From Bacillota bacterium (GTDB lineage Bacteria > Bacillota > Clostridia > Clostridiales > Clostridiaceae), in contig JAEWQX010000142.1 of assembly GCA_023399035.1 (NCBI GenBank), forward strand, positions 1 through 41,628: a DNA stretch of 41,628 bases, given 5' to 3'. Made by a program: the position numbers and the translations under genes. This document shows, in pieces, positions 15,017 to 23,568 of the stretch (positions within the stretch are counted from its first letter, which is position 1; every line of letters begins with the position of its first letter). The notes below the pieces were generated by a model. That model saw only the letters and a program-made list of their open reading frames with translations. It had not been told where the DNA came from and searched no databases.

Positions 15017-18000
15017 CTATATATGATCAATACCTATTTCACCTTTAACCTCTTCTGCAATTGCTACTTCTGCTTCTTTATAATTCAAGTCAGATTCTTT
15101 ATCAAGGTTCTTAAATGCTACTGAAAGCATCAGCTTGATTCTATTGAGCTGATTTACATTTGATGCTCCTGGATCATAATCTATTGCCACTATATTAGCA
15201 TCTTTATACCTTTCCTTAAGAGTCTTTATCATGCCTTTTCCTGTAACATGATTAGGCAGACATGCAAATGGCTGAAGACATACTACATTTTTTGTTCCAC
15301 TTTCAATGAGTTCAATCATTTCAGCTGTAAGAAACCATCCTTCCCCTGTCTGATTTCCCATTGATAATATTGGTGATGCCATCTTTGCAAGATCCCTTAT
15401 ATACTTCGGACTTGAAAATCTTTTGCTTTTATTAAGATATTTTTTCATAGTATTTCTATATATTTCCATAAACATTATCGCACAGTTGTATATATTCTTT
15501 GTAATCTTCTTTCCACCTAAATATTTTGTCTTAAATTCCTCATCAAGTGCTGAATAGAAGAAGAAATCAAGAAGATCTGGAACTACTGCTTCAGCTCCTT
15601 CTCTTTCTAAGGTTCCTACTATATCATTATTTGCTGTAGGATGGAATTTTACCAGTATTTCTCCTACTACTCCCACTTTAGGCTTCCTTATATCAAGAAG
15701 TTCAAGTTCATCAAATTCCTTTATTATGCTCTTTACATTTATTGAAAATTGTCTTCTGCTTCCATTTCGTACATTTTCCTTTGCAATCTTATTCCACTTT
15801 TCATATAATTCATTAGCTGAATTTTTAACTTTTTCATAGGGTCTTGTCCTATACAATACCCTCATTAATAAATCACCATAAACAAGAGCCATGAGAGCTT
15901 TGTTTATCATTTTTATGCTTATTTTAAATCCAGGCTGTTCTCCAAGGCCTACTGCATTTAATGAAATAAGAGGTACCTGCCCAAATCCTGCTTCTTTAAG
16001 AGCAAGCCTTAAAAATCCTATATAATTTGTAGCCCTGCATCCTCCTCCAGTCTGGCTCATTATGACTGAAGTATTATCAACATCATATTTCCCTGATTTT
16101 AGCGCTTCTATCATCTGTCCTACTACAATTATTGAGGGATAGCAGGCATCATTATTTACATATTTTAATCCTTCATCAATTGCTTTACTGTCTATTGATG
16201 GAAGTACTTCAATATTATATCCAGATGATCTTACAGCTTCCTTAACTATATCAAAATGAATCGGTGACATCTGAGGACATAATATTGTATGAGTTTTTCT
16301 CATATCCTCTGTAAATATCCTATTTTTATATTCAATCTTTTCCTCAACAGGCCTGTAATTCTTTCTCATTCTTTCATCCATAGCTGCCTTAAGAGATCTT
16401 ATTCTTATTCTTGCTGCACCTAGATTATTTCCTTCATCAATCTTAAGCACAGTATAAATCTTACCTTTAGCTGAAATGATTTCAGATACCTGGTCTGTAG
16501 TAACTGCATCAAGTCCACATCCAAATGAGTTAAGCTGTATAATATCAAGACATGGCTCATCTGCTATATATGCTGCTGCCCTATATAATCGTGAATGATA
16601 TACCCATTGATCGACAACTCTGAGCTTTCCATCAATTTTTCCAAGATGGCTTACACTGTCTTCTGTAAGGACAGCCATTCCATATGAATTTATAATTCCA
16701 GGAATTCCATGATTTATTTCAGGATCCACATGATATGGTCTTCCGCAGAGTACAATACCTCTTTTATTATTTTCCCTAAGATACTTTATTACTTCTTCGC
16801 CTTTATTTCTTATGTCATTTTTATATTTTTCCTGTTCTTTTGCAGCACACTCTACTGCATTTTTAGCTTCACTTAATGATACATCAAATAGTTTAAACTC
16901 ATCATATATTCGCTTTACCAGTTCTTTGGTGTTATTGAGAGACAAGAATGGCTGAATGAAATTTATATTTTTATCTTTTATCTCATCTATATTATTTCTT
17001 ATAGCTTCTGGATAAGAAATTACCATCGGGCAATTGTAATTATTATCTGCTTCACTGAATTCTTTCTTTTCATATACTACACATGGATAAAAGATATTTT
17101 TTATTCCTCTGTTTATCAAATTCATAATATGTCCATGAGTAAGCTTTGCTGGATAGCATGCTGATTCCGATGGGATTGTTTCAATGCCCAGCTCATAGAT
17201 CTTTTTACTTGAAGGAGCTGATAGCCTTACGCTGAAACCTAATTTAGTAAGTAAAGTAAACCAGAATGGATAATCTTCATACATATTGAGAACTCTAGGT
17301 ATTCCGATTATTCCTCTTTTAGCTTCGCTTTCCTTCAATGGCTTATACCCAAATGTCCTCTTATATTTATAATCATATAAATTAGGAAGCTTTTCTTCAT
17401 GTGTCTTTTCATTTCCACTTCCTCTTTCACATCTGTTTCCTGATATAAATTCTTCCCCTGTTGAAAATTTATTTACAGTAAGAAGGCAGTTGTTTCCGCA
17501 TTTTCCACACCTCTTGAAGCTTGATTCCATTTTAAATTCATCTATCTTATCTTTTGAAAGAATAGTAGTTTTATAACCTTCACTATATCTTTCCTTAGCT
17601 ATGATAGAGCATCCGAATGCGCCCATAAGTCCTGCTATATCTGGCCTTACTGCATTTCTTCCGGAAATCTTTTCAAAACTTCTAAGGACTGCTTCATTAT
17701 AAAACGTTCCACCTTGAACAATGACCTTATCTCCAATATCACTTTTATCTCTTAATTTTATAACCTTATACAAAGCATTCTTGATTACAGAATAGGATAA
17801 TCCTGCTGATATATCAGAAACTTCAGCCCCCTCCTTTTGAGACTGCTTTACTCTTGAATTCATAAATACTGTGCATCTAGACCCTAAATCAACTGGAAAT
17901 TTTGAAAAAAGGGCTTCCTTTGCAAAATCTTCAACCTTCATGCTTAATGATTTTGCAAAACTTTCAATAAATGAACCACACCCTGAAGAACAGGCTTCAT

Positions 18001-19321
18001 TTAATAATATGCTGTCAATTGCACCATTCTTTATCTTAAGGCATTTCATATCCTGACCGCCTATATCCAGAATAAAGTCTACGCCTGGCAAGAAGAAATC
18101 TGCTGCCTTATAGTGGGCTATTGTTTCTATTTCTCCAATATCCACATGAAGAGCTGCTTTTATAAGGGCTTCACCATAACCTGTTACTGCACTGTTTACA
18201 ATTTCAACGCTTTCAGGAAGCTTTTCATTTAAATCCTTTACTATTCCTATAACCTTCTTTAATGGATTTCCTTCGTTGCTTCCATAATAAGAATAGAGAA
18301 GTTCATAGTCATTACTCATAAGTGTAACTTTTGTTGTTGTTGAACCAGCATCTATACCTAAGAATGCCTTTCCTCTATAAGTACTTAAATCTCTTCTTTT
18401 AACCATATCCTTATCATGTCTCTTTTTAAATTCATAATATTCATCTTCATCCTTAAATAAAGGTTCAAGCCTTTTAGCTTCCTGCTCTTTAATATTTGAA
18501 ATTTCTGCAACCTTATCACTGATTTTTCTTAATGAAGTTTTTTTCTTTTCGGAAGATAATAATGCTGCACCTATTGCAACAAATAATTGTGAATTTTCAG
18601 GCATAATTACATCTTCATCTGAAAGATTTAATGTTTCTATAAATCTCTGTCTAAGCTCTGAAAGGAAAAATAAAGGACCCCCAAGAAGTGCCACCTTTCC
18701 TCTGATAGGCTTTCCACAAGCCAGCCCGCTTATTGTCTGATTTACTACTGCCTGGAATATGGACGCAGCAATATCACTCTTATCAGCACCTTCATTTATG
18801 AGTGGCTGAATATCAGTTTTTGCAAATACTCCACATCTTGATGCTATAGGATATATTATCTTATGCTCCTTAGCAAGCTCATTAAGTCCTCCTGCATCAG
18901 TATTTAGCAGAACAGCCATCTGATCTATAAATGCTCCTGTACCGCCTGCACAGCTTCCATTCATTCTCTGTTCTATTCCACCTTTGAAATATGTTATTTT
19001 AGCATCCTCTCCTCCAAGTTCTATAACAACATCTGTTTGTGGTATTATTTCTTCAACTGTTTTTGAACATGAAATAACTTCCTGTACAAAACTTAAATTA
19101 AGCCACTTAGAAACAGAAAGACCCCCAGAACCTGTTATACAAATTGTACAACTGATATCTCCCAGGGTTTCATAAGATTTATTTATTAATGATATAATAG
19201 TACTCCTTATATCTGAAAAATGCCTTTCATATTTACTGTAAATCAATTTATTATTATCATCTAAAACTGCTAATTTTACAGTAGTCGATCCTACATCTAC
19301 ACCAACTTTATAATTTATCAT
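15017..19321 (-). CDS. Giant 2-hydroxyacyl-CoA dehydratase activase/dehydratase-like protein
   Basis: A 1434-residue protein related to HgdC-type activases. Two ASKHA ATPase (BadF/BadG/BcrA/BcrD) domains are fused: the first begins YKVGVDVGSTTVKLAV, the second, near 320, FLGIDAGSTTTKVTL. Each keeps the pair of cysteines that in HgdC bind the bridging [4Fe-4S] cluster (NGSCAGGTGAF and ASRCGVFAKTD; EACSSGCGSF and GSRCTVFMNS). A CxxCxxxC segment (RCGKCGNNC) follows near 605, then a DUF2229 region with ESACYPAK. The C-terminal part resembles the dehydratase beta chain (NDACYPS, GGGCRATNY). I take ATG 19321, preceded by AGGTGA. A TTG 27 codons earlier lies 2 bp from a TATAAT and is probably not transcribed. 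True substrate unknown. Confidence 0.9.
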   Translation of the reverse strand: MINYKVGVDVGSTTVKLAVLDDNNKLIYSKYERHFSDIRSTIISLINKSYETLGDISCTICITGSGGLSVSKWLNLSFVQEVISCSKTVEEIIPQTDVVIELGGEDAKITYFKGGIEQRMNGSCAGGTGAFIDQMAVLLNTDAGGLNELAKEHKIIYPIASRCGVFAKTDIQPLINEGADKSDIAASIFQAVVNQTISGLACGKPIRGKVALLGGPLFFLSELRQRFIETLNLSDEDVIMPENSQLFVAIGAALLSSEKKKTSLRKISDKVAEISNIKEQEAKRLEPLFKDEDEYYEFKKRHDKDMVKRRDLSTYRGKAFLGIDAGSTTTKVTLMSNDYELLYSYYGSNEGNPLKKVIGIVKDLNEKLPESVEIVNSAVTGYGEALIKAALHVDIGEIETIAHYKAADFFLPGVDFILDIGGQDMKCLKIKNGAIDSILLNEACSSGCGSFIESFAKSLSMKVEDFAKEALFSKFPVDLGSRCTVFMNSRVKQSQKEGAEVSDISAGLSYSVIKNALYKVIKLRDKSDIGDKVIVQGGTFYNEAVLRSFEKISGRNAVRPDIAGLMGAFGCSIIAKERYSEGYKTTILSKDKIDEFKMESSFKRCGKCGNNCLLTVNKFSTGEEFISGNRCERGSGNEKTHEEKLPNLYDYKYKRTFGYKPLKESEAKRGIIGIPRVLNMYEDYPFWFTLLTKLGFSVRLSAPSSKKIYELGIETIPSESACYPAKLTHGHIMNLINRGIKNIFYPCVVYEKKEFSEADNNYNCPMVISYPEAIRNNIDEIKDKNINFIQPFLSLNNTKELVKRIYDEFKLFDVSLSEAKNAVECAAKEQEKYKNDIRNKGEEVIKYLRENNKRGIVLCGRPYHVDPEINHGIPGIINSYGMAVLTEDSVSHLGKIDGKLRVVDQWVYHSRLYRAAAYIADEPCLDIIQLNSFGCGLDAVTTDQVSEIISAKGKIYTVLKIDEGNNLGAARIRIRSLKAAMDERMRKNYRPVEEKIEYKNRIFTEDMRKTHTILCPQMSPIHFDIVKEAVRSSGYNIEVLPSIDSKAIDEGLKYVNNDACYPSIIVVGQMIEALKSGKYDVDNTSVIMSQTGGGCRATNYIGFLRLALKEAGFGQVPLISLNAVGLGEQPGFKISIKMINKALMALVYGDLLMRVLYRTRPYEKVKNSANELYEKWNKIAKENVRNGSRRQFSINVKSIIKEFDELELLDIRKPKVGVVGEILVKFHPTANNDIVGTLEREGAEAVVPDLLDFFFYSALDEEFKTKYLGGKKITKNIYNCAIMFMEIYRNTMKKYLNKSKRFSSPKYIRDLAKMASPILSMGNQTGEGWFLTAEMIELIESGTKNVVCLQPFACLPNHVTGKGMIKTLKERYKDANIVAIDYDPGASNVNQLNRIKLMLSVAFKNLDKESDLNYKEAEVAIAEEVKGEIGIDHI

Positions 19322-19403
19322 ATTTAAAATTTCACCTACTCTGTTTTCATTCATACTCTTAATTACACAATTTTCACAGTAAATTTTTTCTATATCTTTC
19401 AAA

Positions 19404-19409
19404 ATTATA
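19404..19409 (-). promoter_or_regulatory. TATAAT -10 element for the giant activase-like gene
   Basis: A perfect TATAAT on the minus strand, 83 bp before the preferred ATG. The -35 region is not convincing (AGAAAA at 17 bp). Its position argues against translation starting at the TTG at 19402. Confidence 0.45.
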
Positions 19410-19456
19410 ACATATGGTTGCTATTTTTTCTATCATTTCTGTAATTTAGTAGAAAA

Positions 19457-19476
19457 TGAAAGTAATATTACTTTCA
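19457..19476. promoter_or_regulatory. Perfect 20-bp palindrome between divergent genes
   Basis: TGAAAGTAATATTACTTTCA is fully self-complementary with no spacer. It lies about 50 bp upstream of the TATAAT for the giant gene and about 100 bp before the TPR gene start. A symmetric operator for a dimeric repressor, serving one or both genes, is the simplest reading. Confidence 0.45.
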
Positions 19477-19572
19477 AAATTAATGAGTAATTTCCTGAAT
19501 ATTAAATATAACTTTAGTCAATAATTTAAATGATTGTTTTTAAAATACTTTGTAATATGGAGGGAAGAGTTT

Positions 19573-19926
19573 ATGAATTATTTCAACGAAGGAAACCAAT
19601 TTTATAATAATAAGAATTATGAAAAAGCTATTGACTGCTACATGAAAGCAATAGTTCAAAATATAAATACAGCATGCTCATACTATAATATAGGCGTATG
19701 CTTCATTAAAATGAAAAAATTCGATGAAGCAATTGATATGTTGAAAAAAGCAATTTCCCTCCAGAAAGAAAGCAAATATTTTTTTAACCTAGGATACTGT
19801 TATAGCATGAAAAACTGTCTTGATAAGGCTCTATGCCATTTCAACATGGCATGGTCTATGGATCCTGAAGATTATGAATGTGAAAAAGCTGTAAATCTGA
19901 TAATATCAAAGCTTCAAAAAGTTTAA
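19573..19926 (+). CDS. Small tetratricopeptide-repeat protein
   Basis: A 117-residue protein made of about three TPR units and nothing else: NYFNEGNQFYNNKNYEKAIDC, SYYNIGVCFIKMKKFDEAID and YFFNLGYCYSMKNCLDKALC. Each shows the W/Y-L-G-Y-A-P spacing of TPR helices. Such proteins are scaffolds for protein-protein contact; no partner is evident. The start is ATG 19573, 9 nt after GGAGGG; a longer TTG frame would run through that ribosome binding site. It is divergent from the giant activase-like gene across the 20-bp palindrome and convergent with the transglutaminase-like gene, 17 bp away. Seven cysteines in a short protein is somewhat high. Confidence 0.85.
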   Translation: MNYFNEGNQFYNNKNYEKAIDCYMKAIVQNINTACSYYNIGVCFIKMKKFDEAIDMLKKAISLQKESKYFFNLGYCYSMKNCLDKALCHFNMAWSMDPEDYECEKAVNLIISKLQKV

Positions 19927-19932
19927 AATTTA

Positions 19933-19955
19933 GGGGAATGGTTTTACCACTCCCC
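19933..19955 (-). terminator. Terminator overlapping the end of the transglutaminase-like gene
   Basis: A 9-bp stem (19933-19941 with 19947-19955) contains the transglutaminase-like gene's stop codon in its loop. On the minus strand the single odd pair is G-U; on the plus strand it would be an A-C mismatch. The minus-strand transcript continues TAAATTTTAAACTTTTT. It also sits at the end of the convergent TPR gene. Confidence 0.55.
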
Positions 19956-20621
19956 AGCTATATTTTCTACCTTATGTTCATTAAATAAATTTGAATCGAA
20001 ATAATTTCCTGCGTCATAGAATGTAGTATCAACATTGATCCATTTATTTTCATCCTTTAAATAAATCTGGTTCCAGGCATGGCCTACATATTTTTCTCCA
20101 TCAAATGCCTCTCCACTTATAAGTCTTACTCTAAGGCCTGCTGCACGTGACATTGCAACATAAAGACAAGCTTTGTCAAAACATACACCGCTTCTTGTAT
20201 CAAATGCACACCTTGCACCACTTTCCGGCATTTCAGCTCTATCTATCCCGCTTAAAACTAATTCAGCCTTTTCATCATCATACTCAATATTGCTTCCTAT
20301 CCAGTCATATAAAATCTTAGCTCTTTCTCTGTCATTTGAAGCATCTCTAGTAAGCTTAATGGCTTTTGCATCAATTTCATCATTAGATTTTATTCCTTCA
20401 TCAATTGTCGTTCCATTATAAATTACTATTTCATTAATAAAACCATTAGATCTATAATCAAACTTACTGATAAATTCCTCTATATCACTTTTGAAATTTC
20501 CTGAATCAGGAATACTGTTTACTGCTATAGAAGGAACTATCAATAAAAAGGTTAATATTCCAGCCTGTGCAATACCAGATATTATACCAATTAAGATAAG
20601 AAAAAACTTTTTTACACTCAA
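19944..20621 (-). CDS. Transglutaminase-like protein, membrane-anchored
   Basis: A 225-residue protein with a hydrophobic N-terminus (residues 5-33, FFLILIGIISGIAQAGILTFLLIVP) that anchors or exports it, and a transglutaminase-like core. The Cys-His-Asp triad is visible: GVCFDKACLYVAMSRAAGL (near 145-163), GHAWNQIYL (near 180) and WINVDTTFYD (near 195). DRERAKILYDWIGSNIEYDD is the usual helix before the catalytic Cys. Bacterial members are mostly cysteine peptidases or amidases acting at the envelope. The start is TTG after GGGGGA, 8 nt away. It lies 70 bp downstream of recX on the same strand, with no strong terminator between, so it may share that transcript. Confidence 0.85.
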   Translation of the reverse strand: MSVKKFFLILIGIISGIAQAGILTFLLIVPSIAVNSIPDSGNFKSDIEEFISKFDYRSNGFINEIVIYNGTTIDEGIKSNDEIDAKAIKLTRDASNDRERAKILYDWIGSNIEYDDEKAELVLSGIDRAEMPESGARCAFDTRSGVCFDKACLYVAMSRAAGLRVRLISGEAFDGEKYVGHAWNQIYLKDENKWINVDTTFYDAGNYFDSNLFNEHKVENIAGEW

Positions 20622-20691
20622 TTATTTTTCCCCCATTAATCAAAACTAATAATTCTTTATCCAATAGTTTTTAACAGCTTTTTAATATATA

Positions 20692-21330
20692 CTATTCAAA
20701 ATCATCAATTGACATTACATCTTTAATAACTTCTTTTACAACATCATACGTATACCCTTTAGATATTAAAAATCTATACAGTTTTCCGCTTATTTTATAA
20801 GTATCATTTTCGCTCTTTCTTATCACCCTAAGCTTCTTTTCTGCAAGTACCTTTGCTGTTTCCCTTTCGTCATCCTTATCTATTCCTTCTAATTTTTCTT
20901 CTATTACTTCTCTTGGTATACCTTTTTTAATCAAGTCCTGCTTAATACGCATACTGCCTTTTGAGTTTAACTTATCCCTTATAAATGCTTCTGCATAATA
21001 ATCATCATTTAGGAACTTATACTCCTTTAAAAACTGTATAGCACATTCAATATGCTTTTCCTCATATCCTTTCATTTGAAGCTTTTCTACCACTTCCTTT
21101 TCTGTCTTATATGACCTTTCAATTATCTTCAAAGCAGAATTTTTACATCTTATATACGATTCCTTATCTGCTACAGATTTCAGCTTTTCAGTATCCACTA
21201 CATCTTTAACCCTAAGATTTTCTTTATAGACAAGTTCTGCACTTATTGAAAAAGCATACTCATCATCAAGATAAATATTTACTCTTTCCTTATTTCTTTT
21301 TTGTATTTCTATCTTAGTTATTACCGCCAT
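20692..21330 (-). CDS. recX: Recombination regulator RecX
   Basis: RecX binds RecA filaments and limits their growth. The 212-residue length is usual for Firmicutes. The helical repeat pattern is clear: IRCKNSALKIIERSYKTEKEVVEKLQMKGY, then FLKEYKFLNDDYYAEAFIRDKLNSKGSMRIKQDLIKKGIPREVIEE (the most conserved block) and a C-terminal RFLISKGYTYDVVKEVI. The N-terminal part (TKIEIQKRNKERVNIYLDDEYAFSI) is the extra strand region of Gram-positive RecX. AAGGTG precedes the ATG. It starts 14 bp after the M16 peptidase stop codon, so the two are one operon. recA is not in this window. Confidence 0.93.
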   Translation of the reverse strand: MAVITKIEIQKRNKERVNIYLDDEYAFSISAELVYKENLRVKDVVDTEKLKSVADKESYIRCKNSALKIIERSYKTEKEVVEKLQMKGYEEKHIECAIQFLKEYKFLNDDYYAEAFIRDKLNSKGSMRIKQDLIKKGIPREVIEEKLEGIDKDDERETAKVLAEKKLRVIRKSENDTYKISGKLYRFLISKGYTYDVVKEVIKDVMSIDDFE

Positions 21331-21344
21331 ATTTTCACCTTTTT

Positions 21345-22589
21345 CTAATTACATGATTTTAAAATATGGATTGTAGGATCCTTCAGTACTTTTTTGCTTA
21401 TTTTATTGATTTTATCCACGTTTAAAGTATTAAGTCTATCCATGTCCTTAAGGAATTCATATATATCTTCATCTTCCAAAGCCTGATGAAGCATGTAATT
21501 ACATAATTCCGCACAATCTTCAAGAGTTGAAATCACTGCTGTCTTATGAACCTTCTTCATTATTTCAAGATCTCTTTCTCCAATTACAATCCTGCCTTCA
21601 ACAACATTTTTTAAGGTATTATCAATTGCCTCTTTTGCTTCTTCAATATTCTCCTCACCAACTGCTGTGTATATATAGAGAGTCTTTATATTATTGGTTA
21701 TTTCAAGATGAGTATAAATATCGTAAGCAAGACCTCTGTTTTCACGTACTTCCCTGAACAATAAAGAGTTAGAGCTTTCTCCAAGTCTATGATTTAGTAT
21801 TCTTAGAGGAAGTTCTTCATCTTTATTGATATCATAAAAAGTATATAAATAAACTATTGTACTCTGTTCAATATCTTTCTTATAACTTACTTCTGTAATA
21901 TTTTTATTCTTTTCTTTAATTATTGCCACATTTTCAGGTTTTTCTCCTTTCCACATGCCAAAATGCCTTTCTATAAGCTTAATTGCTTCATCATGATTCA
22001 ATGAAGATACCATTGTAATAAGTGAATTTTTAGGGGTGTAATGTCTGTTGTAATATTCTTTTATCTCACTTCTTGTAAATCTAGAAACATTTTCCTCTAG
22101 ACCTGTCACTTCATATTTTAATGAGCTTTTCTCAAAGGCAATCTTATTTACATTTTTAAAACTCAAGTCCTCAATATCATCTTTGCTCATTTTAATTTCA
22201 GATAATATTACGCCTCTTTCTTTTTCAATTTCGCTTTCATCAAATTCCGGATTTATTATCATATCTCCTAAGAGATCTACTGCATTTTCAAATTCTTCTG
22301 CAAGACAGCTTATTGTATATACTGTTGCATCATAATCAGTATAAGCATTATATTCTCCACCAAGTGCTTCAAGTTCCTCATTAAGCTGTTCATCACTTCT
22401 CTTTGTAGTCCCTTTAAATAGTGCATGCTCAATAAAATGGCTTATTCCCTTTTCATTCATTTTTTCATATAAAGCTCCTACTTTTATTCCTATATTAATC
22501 GAAGCTATCTGTGTATTCTTATTAATTGTTATTACTTCCAAACCATTATTAAGAATATGTCTTTTTACATCAAAATTTAATTTTATCAT
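21345..22589 (-). CDS. M16 family zinc metallopeptidase
   Basis: A 414-residue M16 peptidase resembling mitochondrial processing peptidase beta and Bacillus YmxG/MlpA. The inverted zinc motif HFIEH is at residues 51-55 and the third ligand is Glu131 in GVILSEIKM, the expected distance. GISHFIEHALFKGT, EALGGEYNAYTDYDATVY and YYNRHYTPKNSLITMVSS are family blocks. The second, inactive M16 half carries RLGESSNSLLFREVRENRGLAYDIYT. There is no signal peptide. Bacillus homologues process peptides or modulate extracellular protease; here the substrate is not readable. It is first gene of an operon with recX. GGGAGAACAGG lies before the ATG. Confidence 0.9.
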   Translation of the reverse strand: MIKLNFDVKRHILNNGLEVITINKNTQIASINIGIKVGALYEKMNEKGISHFIEHALFKGTTKRSDEQLNEELEALGGEYNAYTDYDATVYTISCLAEEFENAVDLLGDMIINPEFDESEIEKERGVILSEIKMSKDDIEDLSFKNVNKIAFEKSSLKYEVTGLEENVSRFTRSEIKEYYNRHYTPKNSLITMVSSLNHDEAIKLIERHFGMWKGEKPENVAIIKEKNKNITEVSYKKDIEQSTIVYLYTFYDINKDEELPLRILNHRLGESSNSLLFREVRENRGLAYDIYTHLEITNNIKTLYIYTAVGEENIEEAKEAIDNTLKNVVEGRIVIGERDLEIMKKVHKTAVISTLEDCAELCNYMLHQALEDEDIYEFLKDMDRLNTLNVDKINKISKKVLKDPTIHILKSCN

Positions 22590-22876
22590 TCTACCTGTTC
22601 TCCCAAATACGTTTCGTTTCTTCTTTTCTTCTAATATTAATAATACTGTATATTCTCACAAAAATATAGTGCTAAATAATAGGTGACTAAGCAAGATATA
22701 TTATTACATATTCTTTATTTTTAAATGAAGTGATAAAATATATTTAATAAATTATATACAGATTACATGCTTATTATTATTGGTTATGTAATAAAACTGA
22801 CTTATTACTGTGATAATATTATAAGTAATTGTGATTTATATTATATTATTTTAAAAATGGTTAGGAGATGATATTA

Positions 22877-23551
22877 ATGAAAAAATCTGTTTTAATTGTT
22901 GAAGATGAACTTAGAATAAGATTTTTGCTGCGCGACTATCTGACAAAGGATGACTTCAATGTTTTTGAAGCCTCTAATGGTGAAGAGGGATTGTTTGTTT
23001 TCAGTACACAGAAAATAGATTTAGTAATTTTAGATATAATGATGCCTGTAATGGATGGCCTTACAATGCTTGAAAAACTTAGGGAAGTATCCACCGTTCC
23101 TGTCATCCTTCTTACTGCAAAAAGTGAAGAAGATGATAAACTCCAGGGATATGATTATGGTGCTGACGACTATATCACAAAGCCATTCAGCCCTAAAGTC
23201 TTAATTGCAAAGGTAAAGGCATTGTTAAAAAGAAGCCGTGAAGATATTGATTCAAGTTCACAGGAATTTAATGGCCTTACTATAAATAAGCTATCACATG
23301 AAGTTAGAGTTGACGGTAAGGAAATAACATTATCCCCTAAGGAATATGAACTTCTCATATATCTCGTTACAAATGAAGGCATTGCGCTTAGCAGGGACAA
23401 TATATTGGATAACGTATGGGGATTGGATTATTATGGTGATATAAGAACCGTAGATACAAACGTAAAAAGGTTACGTGAAAAGCTTTTAGATAAGTCCAGC
23501 TTAATAGTGACTGTCCGCGGAAGCGGCTATAAATTTGAAAGCAGACAGTAA
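22877..23551 (+). CDS. Two-component response regulator, OmpR/PhoB family
   Basis: A 224-residue transcription factor. The receiver domain has the acidic pocket (VEDE), phospho-acceptor Asp53 in LVILDIMMP, Thr80 and Lys102 in DDYITKPF. The C-terminal winged helix runs from FNGLTINKLSHEVRVDG to GSGYKFES and includes LSPKEYELLIYL and WGLDYYGDIRTVDTNVKRLREKL. I use ATG 22877, 9 nt after GGAG; the ATG at 22868 touches the GGAG and would add MIL. The kinase gene begins 17 bp after the stop, so this is one operon. The 287-bp region upstream is very AT-rich; I see no definite promoter. Target genes unknown. Confidence 0.95.
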   Translation: MKKSVLIVEDELRIRFLLRDYLTKDDFNVFEASNGEEGLFVFSTQKIDLVILDIMMPVMDGLTMLEKLREVSTVPVILLTAKSEEDDKLQGYDYGADDYITKPFSPKVLIAKVKALLKRSREDIDSSSQEFNGLTINKLSHEVRVDGKEITLSPKEYELLIYLVTNEGIALSRDNILDNVWGLDYYGDIRTVDTNVKRLREKLLDKSSLIVTVRGSGYKFESRQ

Positions 23552-23568
23552 GGGAAGTTTGATTTAAT

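Noticed and set aside
19322..19402. N-terminal 27-codon extension of the giant activase-like protein from TTG
   Set aside because: The TTG lies 2 bp from a TATAAT, has no ribosome binding site, and the family normally begins at the MINYKVGVDVG segment.
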